Source: Siphonodentalium dalli (lineage: Eukaryota; Mollusca; Scaphopoda; Gadilida; Siphonodentaliidae). Taken from it: 64,000 nucleotides of DNA. Positions 35,304 to 46,126 of this stretch are shown here, piece after piece (the first letter of the stretch is position 1; each line of letters starts with the position of its first letter). The DNA is taken from the NCBI GenBank assembly GCA_032622095.1, contig CP136066.1:132275917-132339916 (forward strand). The letters run 5' to 3'. The notes under the pieces were generated by a model. That model saw nothing but the letters and a program-made list of their open reading frames with translations, ran no database searches and had not been told where the DNA came from. Made by a program: the position numbers and the translations under genes.

Positions 35304-36532
35304 ATACCTCCTTTTAAAAAAAAAGGGGGGTATACTGTATTGCACCTGTCCGTCCGTCCGTCCGTCCGTGCGTCCGTCTGTGAGTCCGTACGTCCGTCCG
35401 ATGTCTGTTCGTGTCATAACTTGAACAGTAGTGCTCGGATCTCAATGAAATTAGGTATGGATGTTCACTATTATGAGGACATTAAATAGAGGGTTCCATC
35501 GTTTTGTTTGGATTTTCCATTCTAGAGTTATTCATCTTTGTTTATCTGGAAATAGTGGCTTTTTGGTCCGTCTGGTGTCTGTTCATGTCGTAACTTCAAC
35601 AGTTGTGCTCGGATCTCAACCAAATTTGGTGTGGATGTTCACAACTATGAGGACATTAAATAGAGGGTTCCATCGTTTTGTTCTGATTTTCCATTCTAGA
35701 GTTATTCATCTTTGTTTATCTTGAAATGTTGGATTTTTGGTCCATCTGGTGTCTGTTCATGTCATAACCTGAACAGTAGTGCTCGGATCTCAATGAATTT
35801 TTGTATGGATGTTCACTGCTATGAGGGCATTCAATAGAGGGTTCCATCGTTTTGTTCGGATTTTCCATTCTAGAGTTATACATCTTTGTTCATCTGGAAA
35901 TGTTGGCTTTTTGGTTCGTCTGGTGTCTGTTCATATTGTAACTTCGACAGTTGTACTGGGATCTCAATGGGATTTGGTATGGATGTTCACTACTATGAGG
36001 ACATTAAAAAGAGGGTTCCATCGTTTTGTTCCGCTTTTCCATTCTAGAGTTATTCATCTTTGTTCATCTGGAAATGTTGGCTTTTTGGTCCATCTGGTGT
36101 CTGTTCATGTCGTAACTTCAACAGTTGTGCTGGGATCTCAATGGAATTTGGTATAGATGTTCACCACTATGAGGACATTCAATAGGGGGTTCCATTGTTC
36201 TGTTCTGCTTTTCCATTCTAGAGTAATTCATCTTTGTTTATCTGGAAATGTTGGCTGTTTGATCCATCCGATGTCTGTTCAGCTCATAACTTGAACAGTA
36301 ATGCTCGGATCTCAATGAAATTTTGTATGGATGTTCACCACTATGAGGACATTTAATGGCACATTCAAATGTTTGTTTTGGTTTTTTGTTCTATAGTTAT
36401 TCATCTTTGTTTATATGAAAATGCTGATTTCTGGGTCCATATGTCTGAGTATAGCCATCATAAGTTATAGATGTGCCCACACTAGGCGGTATGCCATGAG
36501 GGGGTATGCACCGGACGACAGTCCATCTCTTG
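35304..36532 (+). repeat. Family d HINE-like element with about six core monomers
   Basis: The terminal hairpin ATACCTCCTTTT/AAAAGGGGGGTATACTG is followed by a (GTCC)n microsatellite. The core of about 175-bp monomers carries GTATGGATGTTCACTA, GAGGGTTCCATCGTTTTG, TTCTAGAGTTATTCATC and TGGTGTCTGTTCATG. The end is GAGGGGGTATGCACCGG and CATCTCTTGTT. Frames running through several monomers are shadows. Confidence 0.82.
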
Positions 36533-36551
36533 TTAATTTTGGCCCCATTTT

Positions 36552-36587
36552 CCGCCCTGTAATATTATTCCGCCCTGTACTATTATT
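36552..36587 (+). repeat. X right subterminal array, unit pair 3, adjoining the terminal repeat
   Basis: CCGCCCTGTAATATTATT and CCGCCCTGTACTATTATT run directly into the terminal repeat TTTGGCACACAAGAG. Confidence 0.85.
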
Positions 36588-36759
36588 TGGCACACAAGAG
36601 TATAACCGTACCACGGCATTGTAACAAAAGGTTATCACTACATCTATTACCATGGCACTGCTGATTGCCATGGATAATTTTGAGGTCTGTTCTACTATAG
36701 TTAAATCATGATTAGGTGCACATAACACTCGGTATATCGAGTGGTATATCGCAATTTCA

Positions 36760-36857
36760 GTACCTCAGCTAACTGCCTGACCGCGGTATTCCACCGCGGT
36801 CGTACCGCATGTCAACCTCGTTAAGGAGGGTCGATTATTTAGAGCATAGCTGTATAA
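36760..36857 (-). repeat. Right-end fragment of the Y family
   Basis: CCGCGGTATTCCACCGCGG, CCTCGTTAAGGAGG and GTCGATTATTTAGAGCATAG followed by CTGTA match the right end of Y. The matching left end was not found, so this is a solo end. Confidence 0.7.
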
Positions 36858-36859
36858 TG

Positions 36860-37236
36860 GATATTAGTGGTCAGCAGTGAGGTGTCTTATCTTGTGTGTA
36901 TCTTATGGCTGTGTTGTTGGTAGAATTTGATACATAATCATTGTAAACTTAAATTGGACTCTATTAACCAAAGTATTCCATGTCACCTTTTCACATTTAA
37001 TCCAAGGCTGTGCTGGTGCAGCATTACAGATCCTGTGCCAGTGCATTCTCTTGTAAATGTTAGTGACTCATTAATTCCAATAATTTGTGTTGTGTACATT
37101 TGTCTATAATAGTACATAACAGTATACTCAGTCTCTATAATTCAACATCAAAACTCTAATTTATGATTCCGATCATAGTAATTTACCATTGCCAAGGGAT
37201 GGTTTAAACATCTGCCGATTGTGTCAGCCTCTCGTT
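36860..37236 (+). repeat. Family c HINE-like 3' part
   Basis: Shares CAGTGAGGT, TCCTGTGCCAGTGCATTCTC and TGTACATTTGTCTATAATAG with 48595-48955, and ends GCCAAGGGATGG, AAACATCTGCCGAT...CCTCTCGTT. The terminal hairpin is degraded here. Confidence 0.7.
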
Positions 37237-37239
37237 TTT

Positions 37240-37335
37240 TGTGTGGAGTTATCCCCCTTTTTTGACTTAGAAAATGTTCAATATGGGGGGGTGGGTATAC
37301 CTTATAGTCCCACCTGGGACAGGCCCGTCTCTAGT
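37240..37335 (+). repeat. Family d 3' fragment
   Basis: GGAGTTATCCCCCTTTTTTG, GACTTAGAAAA and GGGTATACCTTATAGTCCC, ending GTCTCTAGTT. It directly follows the family c end. Confidence 0.65.
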
Positions 37336-37411
37336 TATTGCTAGTACTGATAGGAGGGGGCAGTAATGGTGCTGGTGGGTGGGTTTTGCAACTTTATTAT
37401 ACCCCCTTTTT

Positions 37412-38022
37412 AGCTCAACTTTACTTGTAAAGTCAATATTGACATGTAGATGGTACGAGTCATTTTGTGGTCAATCGGCCATAAAACATGCCACTGGCAG
37501 CCATCTTGGATTTTACTCTTTGCATGACAAAATCCTTTGGCATGGGCTACATGTCGTCCCTTTGGTTGTATCATCATGAAATTTGTCATGGAAGTTAACA
37601 TTGACATGTAGATGGGAATGAGTCATATTGGTGTCTTTCAGCTATAAAACGTGGCCACTGGCAGCCATCTTGGTCTTTACTCTTTGCATGACTAAATCCT
37701 TTGGCACAGGCTACAAGTCTGTTAACATTGACCTGTAGAACGGAACGAGTCATTTTGGGGTCATTCGGCAAAATACATGGCTGCCAGTGGCCATCTTGGA
37801 TTTTACTCTTTGCATGACTTAATCCTTTGGCATGGGCTATATACAGGTCATACCTTTGTCGGATTTGTCATGGATGTTAAAACATTGACATGTAGATGGG
37901 AACGAGTTGTTTTGGGGTCATATCAGCAAAAAAACATGGCTGCCAGCTACCATGTTGTATTCATTGCGCAGCAAAAAATTAACTCCTTCCCAAGTTGAGC
38001 TACAGTGTCATTGACACTTTTA
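37412..38022 (+). repeat. Short family A HINE-like element
   Basis: 5' AGCTCAACTTTACTTGTAAA, about three and a half core monomers, and 3' AAGTTGAGCTACAGTGTCAT with the hairpin. It is preceded by TTATTATACCCCC, so it may sit in a family d terminus. No GTCC microsatellite remains. Confidence 0.82.
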
Positions 38023-38104
38023 TTCTGTTTTATCTTAATATTAAATTTGAATACGAACTACCTGTAGAATTTAGTTCCTGATAACATACACTTTTCAGAT
38101 TTTA

Positions 38105-38681
38105 ATTATCCCCCGCCAATTTAAAAATTTGCGGGGGATATAGTAATGGGTTCCGTCCGTCCGTCTGTCCGTCCGTCTGTCCCGAATTTGTAAGCGTCAT
38201 AACTTGAACAAATGTAAATTGTTTTCAAAGATTTGTGGTATATGAGTTCACCTGACCATTACCTAGAATGAGTTCGCAAGCCAGGTCTGGCCGGATATTT
38301 TTACCGGAGTTATTGGACTTTGTTTATTATTATTGTCGAATTTACCAAATAGCAAATAGACGTCACAGGGCTCATTTCCACAAATGTCTACGGATTTCAA
38401 AGATTTTTGGTATATGAGTTCATATGTCCAGTATCTAGAACGAGTTCGCAAACCAGGTCCGGCCGGATATTTTCAGCAGAGTTATTGGACTTATGGCTAA
38501 TTTCCACAAATGTCAGTCCTAAAATGAGTTTGCAAGCCAGGCTTTTTGACAAAATCCCACCTCTTGTTGAGAATGCACTTCTCCAACTGCACATTTCGTC
38601 AGAGAACGCAAACATTATTGACAATGCACTTCCCAAACTGCACATTTCGGCGGGAGATACCGCCGTCTGCGACTGCTTGTT
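38105..38681 (+). repeat. HINE-like family e element, copy 1
   Basis: The terminal hairpin TTATCCCCCGCC...TTTGCGGGGGATATAG is followed by TCCGTCCGTCCGTCTGTCCG. Core units read ATTTCAAAGATTT, GGTATATGAGTTCA, GAGTTCGCAA and CCGGCCGGATATTTT. The end is CGGCGGGAGATACCGCCGTC and TGCGACTGCTTGT. The second copy is at 44140-44741. Confidence 0.8.
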
Positions 38682-38887
38682 AATCTTCTGATGAATGTTA
38701 GTGTAATACGATTTTTTGTCTTCCACCTCATGTATACATTTAGTGCACCTAATGTCAACATCTGAATCTCATATCAGGTTTACTCAAATTGGATTGGTTA
38801 TTCAGGAAGGGGCAGTCTTTGCAGATTTAATACTCTGCCTTCAAATTAATTTAACTGAGACAGAGTGTATAGTTCTAACTACTTATT

Positions 38888-41800
38888 AGCTCAACTTTAC
38901 TTTGTAATGTTTGAGCTATTGCCATGGCTTTGTCGTCCGTCGTCCGTGTGTGCGTGTGTACGTAAGGCGTCAACAATGCAGTCTACAGGTCGTACCTTTG
39001 GTCGGATCATTATGAAATTTGTCATAGCTGTTGACATCAACATTTAGACCAGAATGTTTTAATTTTGGGGTCATTCGGTAAAAAAACATGGCCGCCAGTG
39101 GCCATCTTGCATTTCAAAATTCAATCCATTAGCACGGGCTACAGGGCGTACTGTTTGTCTGATCGTCATGAAATTTGTCATGGATGTTAATATTGACATG
39201 TAGATGGGAACGAGTAATTTTGGGGTCATTCGGCCCAAAAACATGGCCGCCAGCAGCCATCTTGGATTTTACTCTTTGTATGACTAAATTCTTTAGCACG
39301 GGCTACAGGTTGTACTTTTAGTCTGATCATCATAAAATTTGTCAAGAATGTTAATAATGACATGTAGATGGGAACGTGTCATTTTGGGGTCATTCGGCCC
39401 TAAACATGGCCACCAGCAGCCATCTTGGATTTTACTCTTGGTATGACTATTAAAATCATTTAGCACGTGCTACAAGTCGTACTTTTAGTCGGATCATCAT
39501 AAAATGGATGTTAACAGTATGTAGATGGGAACGAGTCATTTTGGGGTCATTCGGCCAAAAAACATGGCAGCCATCTTGGATTTACTCTTTGTATGACTAA
39601 ATTCTTTAGCATGGGCTACAGGTCGTACCTTTAGTGTGATCATCATAAAATTTGTCATGGCTGTTGAAATTGGAATGTAGATGGCAACGAGTCATTTTGG
39701 GGTCATTCGGCCAACTTGGATTTCAAAATTCAATCCATTTGCACGGGCGACAGGTCGTACTGTTCATCTGATCATCATGACATTTGTCGTGGGTGTTAAT
39801 ATTGACTTGTAGATGGGAATGAGTAATTTTGGGGTCATTCGGCCAAAAAACATGGCCGCTGGCAGCCATCTTAGATTTTACTCTTTGTATGACTAAATCC
39901 TTTAGCACGGGCTACATGCAGGTCGTACCTTTAGTCTGATCATCATAAAATTTGTCATGGCTGTTGAAATTGACATGTAGATGGGTCAAAATCTCAAAAG
40001 TGACAATTTTCACGTAACACCCCTAATCATTGGTAGAAAATTAAAACAGTGCTTAGCTGTGGTTATTTTTCTATTTTTATTGATAGCTGAGGTTACATTG
40101 AGATTTTAAAATGCACTCGTTTTATTATAATCATTATATTATTCTTGCTCCAGCCTTCCAAACATTGCAATACCTGTAAAAATGCCATGTAACAGAGGGG
40201 AATTCCAAACTTTGAGTATAATTTCTTTAAAAACTACCAAATGTAATTGATATAATTTTCTCTAAAAAGTATACATAAAACTAGATAATTATTCTGAACG
40301 TGTAATTATATCCAGTATGTAAAAGGTGTTTCTGAATTTCAGCTGTTTCTGCGTGTAACACTTTTTACGTCATTCCTGTTACCATATAACAAAAACTGCA
40401 GTTAGCAGTTATGAGGATGCGGACATAGATGGCTATTTGAGCCTAAGTGATAGGACATGTGATGTCAATGTATGTGAAAGTAAACATGTATGCATTTAAG
40501 AAGCTGTTTTTCGATGCTGAAGCGATTAAGTTGTTACTTTTAGGGAGTATGTTAATTCGGTGTCATTCCTGTTACCACGATATAGCAAGAAAATATAATT
40601 AAATCAGTATCCGCTTTATTTTTTTAGTTTACTTTACAAAAGTTCTTTAAAACTAAAATAAAATGGATTTATCTCTCTGGTTATTTCAAAAATAAAAATG
40701 TCATTCCTGTTGCTGTCATCCCTGTTACTTGAACCAATAAAAAGTAACAGATATGACTAATAGTAACAGGAATGACAAACATATATCAGTTGATAGGATT
40801 TCTAAAATAAGAACAGCAAACATTATCAAACCTGTATTTTCTGTTGTGGTGTGTACACAATTTACGTTGTCAGGTAGGATATCTGTGTTGGATTGCAATC
40901 TTGGGATTGGGTGTTGCCCGAGTTTTCGTACCTACATTATATCTTGCAGGTGGGTTAATATGGGGTAGGGAAGGGTGGCATTGCGAACGGACCTCGTGAT
41001 ATTGATGCAAGTTCATTCAACATTAATTTTCATAACTTCAGAACATTTAGCTGGACAAGTGGGCTACTAGTAGTATATTTGTCTAAGGTTGGATGGATAG
41101 CCAAAGTTAAATATTTTCAAGGAACGGTTTGGGTGCTGTGCACATTACTTGGACAGAATAAGTGGGTACATTGGTTGGGTTAAATGGATAGGACACAAAA
41201 TCTTGCTTGCACCTATCACCACTACATGTAGCATATTGTCATTGGAAACAAAAATTTTTCGCCATCAATCTTCATCAGCATATTTGTTATTTATGGTGTA
41301 ATGGAATTAATTCTGCTATTCTTGCTGTAGTGTAATGCTAGCTGCTTAGAATATATTAAACATACAGATACTGATATCTAGAGTGTCATTACTGTTACCG
41401 TTGTGTCATTCATGTTACCGGCAAGTCATTCCTGTTACCATGTACATATAGTTTTGCAAAAAATATCTACAAAAATAGTTAAAAAACAATACTGATCATG
41501 TTGTTTAGTCTGGACACAGCAAACATTCTAACATATCATTAATAAATGAGGTATCATTTTTTTAGAATCTACAGGAGGAAGCAAGCAATATTTTTTGGGG
41601 TTTTACATGGAATGAGCATTAGAATCATGTAAAAGTTATTTATATGTTGGGATATTTCATTGTATGCTTTATATTATGTTTGGGTAATTTTGTTTATGCA
41701 GTGGTCATAATATGGGCTTCAATAGTATGTATTTGATAGTTAACTGGATCTATTTTTGTTAGTAACAGGAATGACAAGCAGAAAAGCACCAAAGAGAAAC

Positions 41801-42265
41801 AATGCGTTGCTATGGCAACGGGATCTTGAATCCAGCTCTGCTGAGACACGTAGGATGTCCCCTGTGGACTCACCTTCCATATTAAATGAATAAACACTCT
41901 CCCTATGAATGTTCTAAATTTCACAAAATGGAACCCCAAAATGTGCACTTTTGAGATTTTGACCCAGATGGGAACGACTCATTTTGGGGTTATTCGGCAT
42001 TAAAACATGGCTGCCAGTGGCCATTTTGAATTCTACTCTTTGCATGACTAAAGCTATCAAATGTTTTTGAATTGTTGGAAAACATAGCCGCCAGCAACCA
42101 TCTTAGATTTTACTTTTATATACATGTATATACTAGTATATATCTTTTTATGTTGATAAACTAGTATTAGACATTCAACTTTCCACATTCCTAATCACTC
42201 CATCGACAGTAACACATTAAATTATTCCCTTTCCAAGTTGAGCTACAGTGTCATTGACACTTTCA
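38888..42265 (+). repeat. Family A HINE-like element interrupted by Z
   Basis: 5' AGCTCAACTTTACTTTGTAA, then GTCCGTCGTCCGTGTGTGCG, then about seven monomers up to 39982. Element Z follows, then the remaining monomers from 41966 (AGATGGGAACGACTC) and the 3' end TTGAGCTACAGTGTCATTGA at 42240-42265. Removing Z rejoins a normal monomer. Confidence 0.85.
39983..41965. mobile_element. TIR element Z, 1,983 bp, complete
   Basis: Exact 20-bp inverted ends: GGGTCAAAATCTCAAAAGTG at 39983 and its complement ending at 41965. The flanking AGAT (39979-39982, 41966-41969) fits a 4-bp target duplication. The interior has many copies of GTCATTCCTGTTAC in both orientations and no recognisable protein. The minus-strand frame at 41694-41948 is shared with the copy at 1-358 but has no known domain. 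Superfamily not assigned. Confidence 0.88.
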
Positions 42266-42459
42266 TTAAATGTGGTCTAGAATATGTTTTGAAACTGATT
42301 ATTGTAGAATGCATGTAGTAAATGGATGCATTAATGGATTAAAATTAAATGGATTAATTATTATTAGTCCAGATACATTTTGCAAGGTGATGTCTCGATG
42401 GGGTGTATCCTCAAGATTATCTTCATTGTTATTGACATTTTCATTATTTCTCTTTACAG

Positions 42460-42556
42460 CAACCACCAATGTACCCTTCAGATAGTCAATCATTCAATGG
42501 TCATAGTGGTGATATTCGACCATTTCTTAATAATAATGACATGCCTCCTTTAATAA
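42460..42556 (+). CDS. E-protein-like internal exon 2 of 5
   Basis: The acceptor is TTTCTCTTTACAG ending at 42459, and the donor GTGAGT starts at 42557. The exon has 32 whole codons plus one base. It begins QPPMYPSDSQSFNGHS and ends with a PFLNNNDMPPLI segment. This parallels the TCF4/TCF12 exon that runs from a P-x-Y-D/S motif to PPFVNS/TPFMNS. The leftover A joins the first two bases of the next exon to make an Asn codon, keeping the frame open. The flanking introns are packed with HINE-like repeats, one ending at about 42265 and another starting at 42888, but the exon and its splice sites are intact. Confidence 0.75.
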
Positions 42557-42887
42557 GTGAGTATATATCTCTCATATTGAGCCATCTGTGTTCAATTACA
42601 TATTGAGTCAGGGTAACTGGGATAATATTCATCAGTTCATGTTGAAATGTTTTGTCTGCCTGTCAATATATTTCTTGTCAGAAAATGTATCTGTTCAACA
42701 ATTTAGCTCGAAAACAATTTAAATTTGTTTGCGTTTTTGTTGTAATGGATGCAAGAGGAACAACTCTATTGTTGTGAATAACCACCAGGTGGCAGTATGA
42801 ATGAATGAAGGTTATTGCCTTTGGAAGTTTAATGGCTGCCAGTTTGAATTGGTTTTTTCAAAGTGAAGACGAAAAAGATACATTATT

Positions 42888-43653
42888 AGCTCAACTTAAT
42901 TTCCTTCGACAAGCCCTACAGGTTGCATCTCTCATCCGATCGTTACCAAACTTCATATGGATCTTTGGGGTGACCTCCAGATGGGAGCCTCCTATTTTAA
43001 CCAAAAACATGGCCTCCAGCAGCCATCTTGGATTTCATATTTATAATCCATCGGCACACCCCACAGTCCACATTTATTGGAAAATTGATTTGAAAAATTT
43101 ACAGGCATCACCTTTAGAATGAGAATCATCTCTAGATGGGAGCTAACAAATTTGAACAATTTTCGATGAAAAACATGGCCGCCAGCAGCCATCTTGGATT
43201 TTACTCTTTGCATGATTAAATCCTTTGGCACGGGCCACAGGTCGTACCTTTGGTCGGATCATTGTGAATTTTGTCATGACTGTTGACATGTAGATGGGAA
43301 CGAGTCATTTTGGGGACATTTGGCCACTAGCAGCCACCTTGGATTTTACTCTTTGCATGACTAAATCCTTTGGTACACCTTACAGTCCACTTCCCTCATC
43401 CGATCATCACCGGACTTCATATTAATATTGATATTGATCTTACTAGATGGAAGTTATCAAATGTTTTTTAATTTCATTGAAAACAGCCCCCAGGAACCAT
43501 CTTGGATTTTACTTTAAATGTATATCTCTTCATGTTGATAATCTGGTATTACTTAGACATTTCAACTTTCCGCATTCCTAATCGCTCCATTGACTGTAAC
43601 ACATGAAATTATTCTCTTTCCAAGTTGAGCTACAGTGTCATTGAAACTTACAT
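42888..43653 (+). repeat. Family A HINE-like element, mixed old and young monomers
   Basis: 5' AGCTCAACTTAATTTCC, older-type units (CATATGGATCTTTGGGGTGA, CCTCCAGATGGGAGCC), one young-type unit (GTCGTACCTTTGGTCGGATC), and 3' TTGAGCTACAGTGTCATTGA. It lies in intron 2 of the E-protein-like gene. Confidence 0.8.
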
Positions 43654-44139
43654 TTTTGTCCGTTTGCGCTAGCCCCGGCAATTTTGTATGCGTGGTACTC
43701 ACCAACCCCATAACCACGTGATTCCCCATCTTTGTAATCTCCTTATTTAAATGTGCAAGCATTTTACAGTGATTGTGCATATTCCTTATCTTGGTGTGTG
43801 ACATAATTTATCATCATGAAGTAATATGGTACATTAGCTGGATTTTGAACTGCCAACGGGTAGTATGCATCGATTAAAATGAGACTTGTTGTGATTTGAA
43901 TGACATTGCTGTGCATGCCGCCACTAATTAATTTGATCTCTGCCTTCCACAGTGTCCTTTATATAAGCAACTGTAAATCTACGTGGGACTTTGTCAAGCT
44001 TCAAATGTTTGTTTGTAAATACAGATTCTGTGATGTTATTTGGCTTTTGTTTACAAATGGAGCATTTGCATCTGACAATAACATAATATTTACACGATAT
44101 TTAGGATTGGTATAAGAACACACTCTGTCTATATTTTAA

Positions 44140-44741
44140 TTATCCCCCGCCAAATTTAAAATTTGCGGGGGATATAGTAATGGGTTCCGTCCGTCTGTCC
44201 CGAATTTGTAAGTCATAACTTGGAACAAATGTCAATGGATTTCAAAGATTTGTGGTATATGAGTTCACCTGACTATTACCCAGAATGAGTTCGCAAGCCA
44301 GATCCGGCCGGATATTTTTACCGGAGTTATTGGACTTGGTTTATTATTTTTGTCGAATTTACCAAATAGCAAATAGACGACGTCTCAGGGCTCATTTCCA
44401 CAAATGTCAACAGATTTCAAAGATTTTTGGTATATGAGTTCACATGACCAGTATCTAGAACGAGTTCGCAAACCAGGTCCGGCCAGATATTTTCAGCAGA
44501 GTTATTGGACTTTGTTTATTATTTTTAGTGCAAATGGACAATGTCACATGGCTAATTTCCACAAATTTACAGATTTTTGGTATATGAGTTCACATGGCCA
44601 GTACCTAAAATGAGTTTGCAAGCCAGGCTTTTTGATAAAATCCCACCTCTTGTTTAGCAAATACTGAGAACGCAAAAATTGAGAATGCACTTCCCCAACT
44701 GCACAATTCGGCGGGGGATACCGCCGTCTGCGACTGCTTGT
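44140..44741 (+). repeat. HINE-like family e element, copy 2
   Basis: Same order of parts as 38105-38681: hairpin TTATCCCCCGCC, short microsatellite, three core units, and GGCGGGGGATACCGCCGTCT with TGCGACTGCTTGT at the end. Confidence 0.82.
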
Positions 44742-44902
44742 ATTCTTTCTGTTTATGGTGGTTTTTTAATAGCAGATGTGACTATTTTATCAGCTATACC
44801 CATCGTATCTTTAATAACTGTCTTGCTTATGAGTAGCTGCTTGATTTCCATTGATCATCTATTGGAAAGCTCAGCTAATAATCACTTTAAAATAGTCTCT
44901 TA

Positions 44903-45514
44903 TTATACCCTCACTCTTGAAGAGAATGGGGGGTATAATGGATTGACATTGTCTGTCCATCCATCTTAGCATCCGGATATTTATCTGTCTGTATTTCCAT
45001 CCGTCCGGGTAGATATCTCAAACACCGGTTGTCAGATTTGAATGAAATTTTGTATTCAATAATATGTTCAATCATTTTTTCGGACTTTGCGTTCTAACTT
45101 CTAGGGTTATTCATCTTTGTTTATCAGATAACTTCACCACCGGTTGACGAATCTTAATGAAATTTGGTATGGATGTTCACTACTATGAGGGCCATCGATC
45201 AAGTGTTCAATCTTTTTTTTCTGTTCTTGAGTTATTCATCTTTGTTTATTTGGAAGTGTTGTTTTTTTTGTCTATTTCCACCACCGATTGATGGATATCA
45301 ATGAAATTTGGTATGGATGTTCACTACTATGATGGCAATCAATTCATTGTTTAATCGTTTTGTTCATGTTTTACTTTCTAGAGTTATTTATCTTTGCTTA
45401 TATGAAATTGCTGGGGTTTTTTTTCTTCAGTCCGAGAAGATATCTCACCCATACTTTGTCATTTCATTTTGCCACTGTGGGGGTATGCCGGCACCGCCAG
45501 TATAACCTCTTGTT
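44903..45514 (+). repeat. HINE-like family d element, copy 3
   Basis: TTATACCCTCACTCTTGAAG with GGGGGGTATAATGG forms the terminal hairpin. Core units carry GAAATTTGGTATGGATGTTC and GAGTTATTCATCTTTG. It ends GGGGGTATGCCGG and ATAACCTCTTGTT. It lies 180 bp upstream of the micro-exon at 45694. Confidence 0.78.
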
Positions 45515-45693
45515 AGTTCAATATCCCTACATATGAATTGTTAAGTGTTTGTCTTCTACCAGTATGATGAACATCATTGCAAATGAAGAATGCCCCATTT
45601 CAATGTATACTTTTTGAAACTATTGGGAGAACACACCAATTAATCAAGGGCTAAAATGAGTGTCTTCAATACATGTCCTATTATTTATTTCAG

Positions 45694-45728
45694 ATAAGAA
45701 CTCCGACCCATATAATCGACCATCACAG
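45694..45728 (+). CDS. E-protein-like micro-exon 3 of 5 (35 bp)
   Basis: The acceptor TTATTTATTTCAG ends at 45693 and the donor GTGAGT starts at 45729. The two leading bases complete the Asn codon begun by exon 2, then 11 codons read KNSDPYNRPSQ. A very short exon in this position is also a feature of vertebrate TCF4/TCF12, where it encodes a TERGSYSSYGR-like segment; the S-x-PY-x-R spacing is similar. It ends in phase 0 and the next exon, 12.5 kb away, starts in phase 0. A cluster of TCCCGATA-type motifs starts about 70 bp downstream in the intron. Confidence 0.72.
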
Positions 45729-45795
45729 GTGAGTTTCTTTCAGACCTTTGTTGTAAACATATTTTATTCCAATCCTAATTAATACATGTAAGGGG

Positions 45796-45968
45796 TCATC
45801 TCAAAACTACTATCGGGATCCCGATAAATATCCCGATAGGATTCCGATAAACTCAAAACTATCTTCTAAATTTCCCGATAGAGCGGTCACCATTTCCCGA
45901 AAATATTCCGATACCGCATCTAAATATTCCGATAACACGCTGATTTCCCGAAAATTTCCCGAAATTTT
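45796..45968 (+). repeat. Cluster of TCCCGATA/TCCCGAAA words
   Basis: About fourteen copies of (A)TTCCCGATA, TTCCGATAA or TTCCCGAAA, including the inverted pair TATCGGGATCCCGATA, in 170 bases. Cryptically simple; it could be a subterminal region of an unrecognised transposon. Confidence 0.6.
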
Positions 45969-46036
45969 ACCAAACAAAAAAACATTCATTTTTGTTTTAA
46001 CTTTTATAATAATAAAAAAATAGTTTTATTAAAAAA

Positions 46037-46080
46037 AAAAAGTCATTGACACTTTCATTTGTTTTCATTTAGATATTGAT
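46037..46080 (+). repeat. Flanking direct repeat of the family f element (left)
   Basis: AGTCATTGACACTTTCATTT and GTTTTCATTTAGATATT resemble 47063-47101 (AGTTTATTGACACATCATTT, ATTTTCATTTAGATATC) at about 80%. The first half also matches the family A 3' end. Confidence 0.55.
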
Positions 46081-46126
46081 GATTATGATATAAGTTGATA
46101 AAAAGGTTCCCAATGTGTCCCTTTAT

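Larger units (their letters stand above)
24775..36600 (+). mobile_element. Pogo-like DNA transposon X with nested insertions
   Basis: The left end CTCTCGTGTGCCAAATAATC and the right end read inward, CTCTTGTGTGCCAAATAATA, match at 23 of 25 bases when extended, and both are bounded by TA. GTACGATTATT-type words follow the left end and CCGCCCTGTACTATTATT pairs precede the right end. The element contains the DDE transposase gene, consistent with a TA-targeting pogo/Tc5-like transposon. Insertions at 27721-30255, 30828-31966, 32331-35248 and 35304-36532 account for about 7.8 kb. The uninterrupted element would be about 4.0 kb, a normal size for an autonomous pogo-like element. Confidence 0.8.

Noticed and set aside
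35461-36156. Repeated ORFs (MFTTMRTLNRGFHRF blocks) suggesting a repeat protein
   Set aside because: They are the family d monomers read in one frame; stops and frame changes occur between copies.
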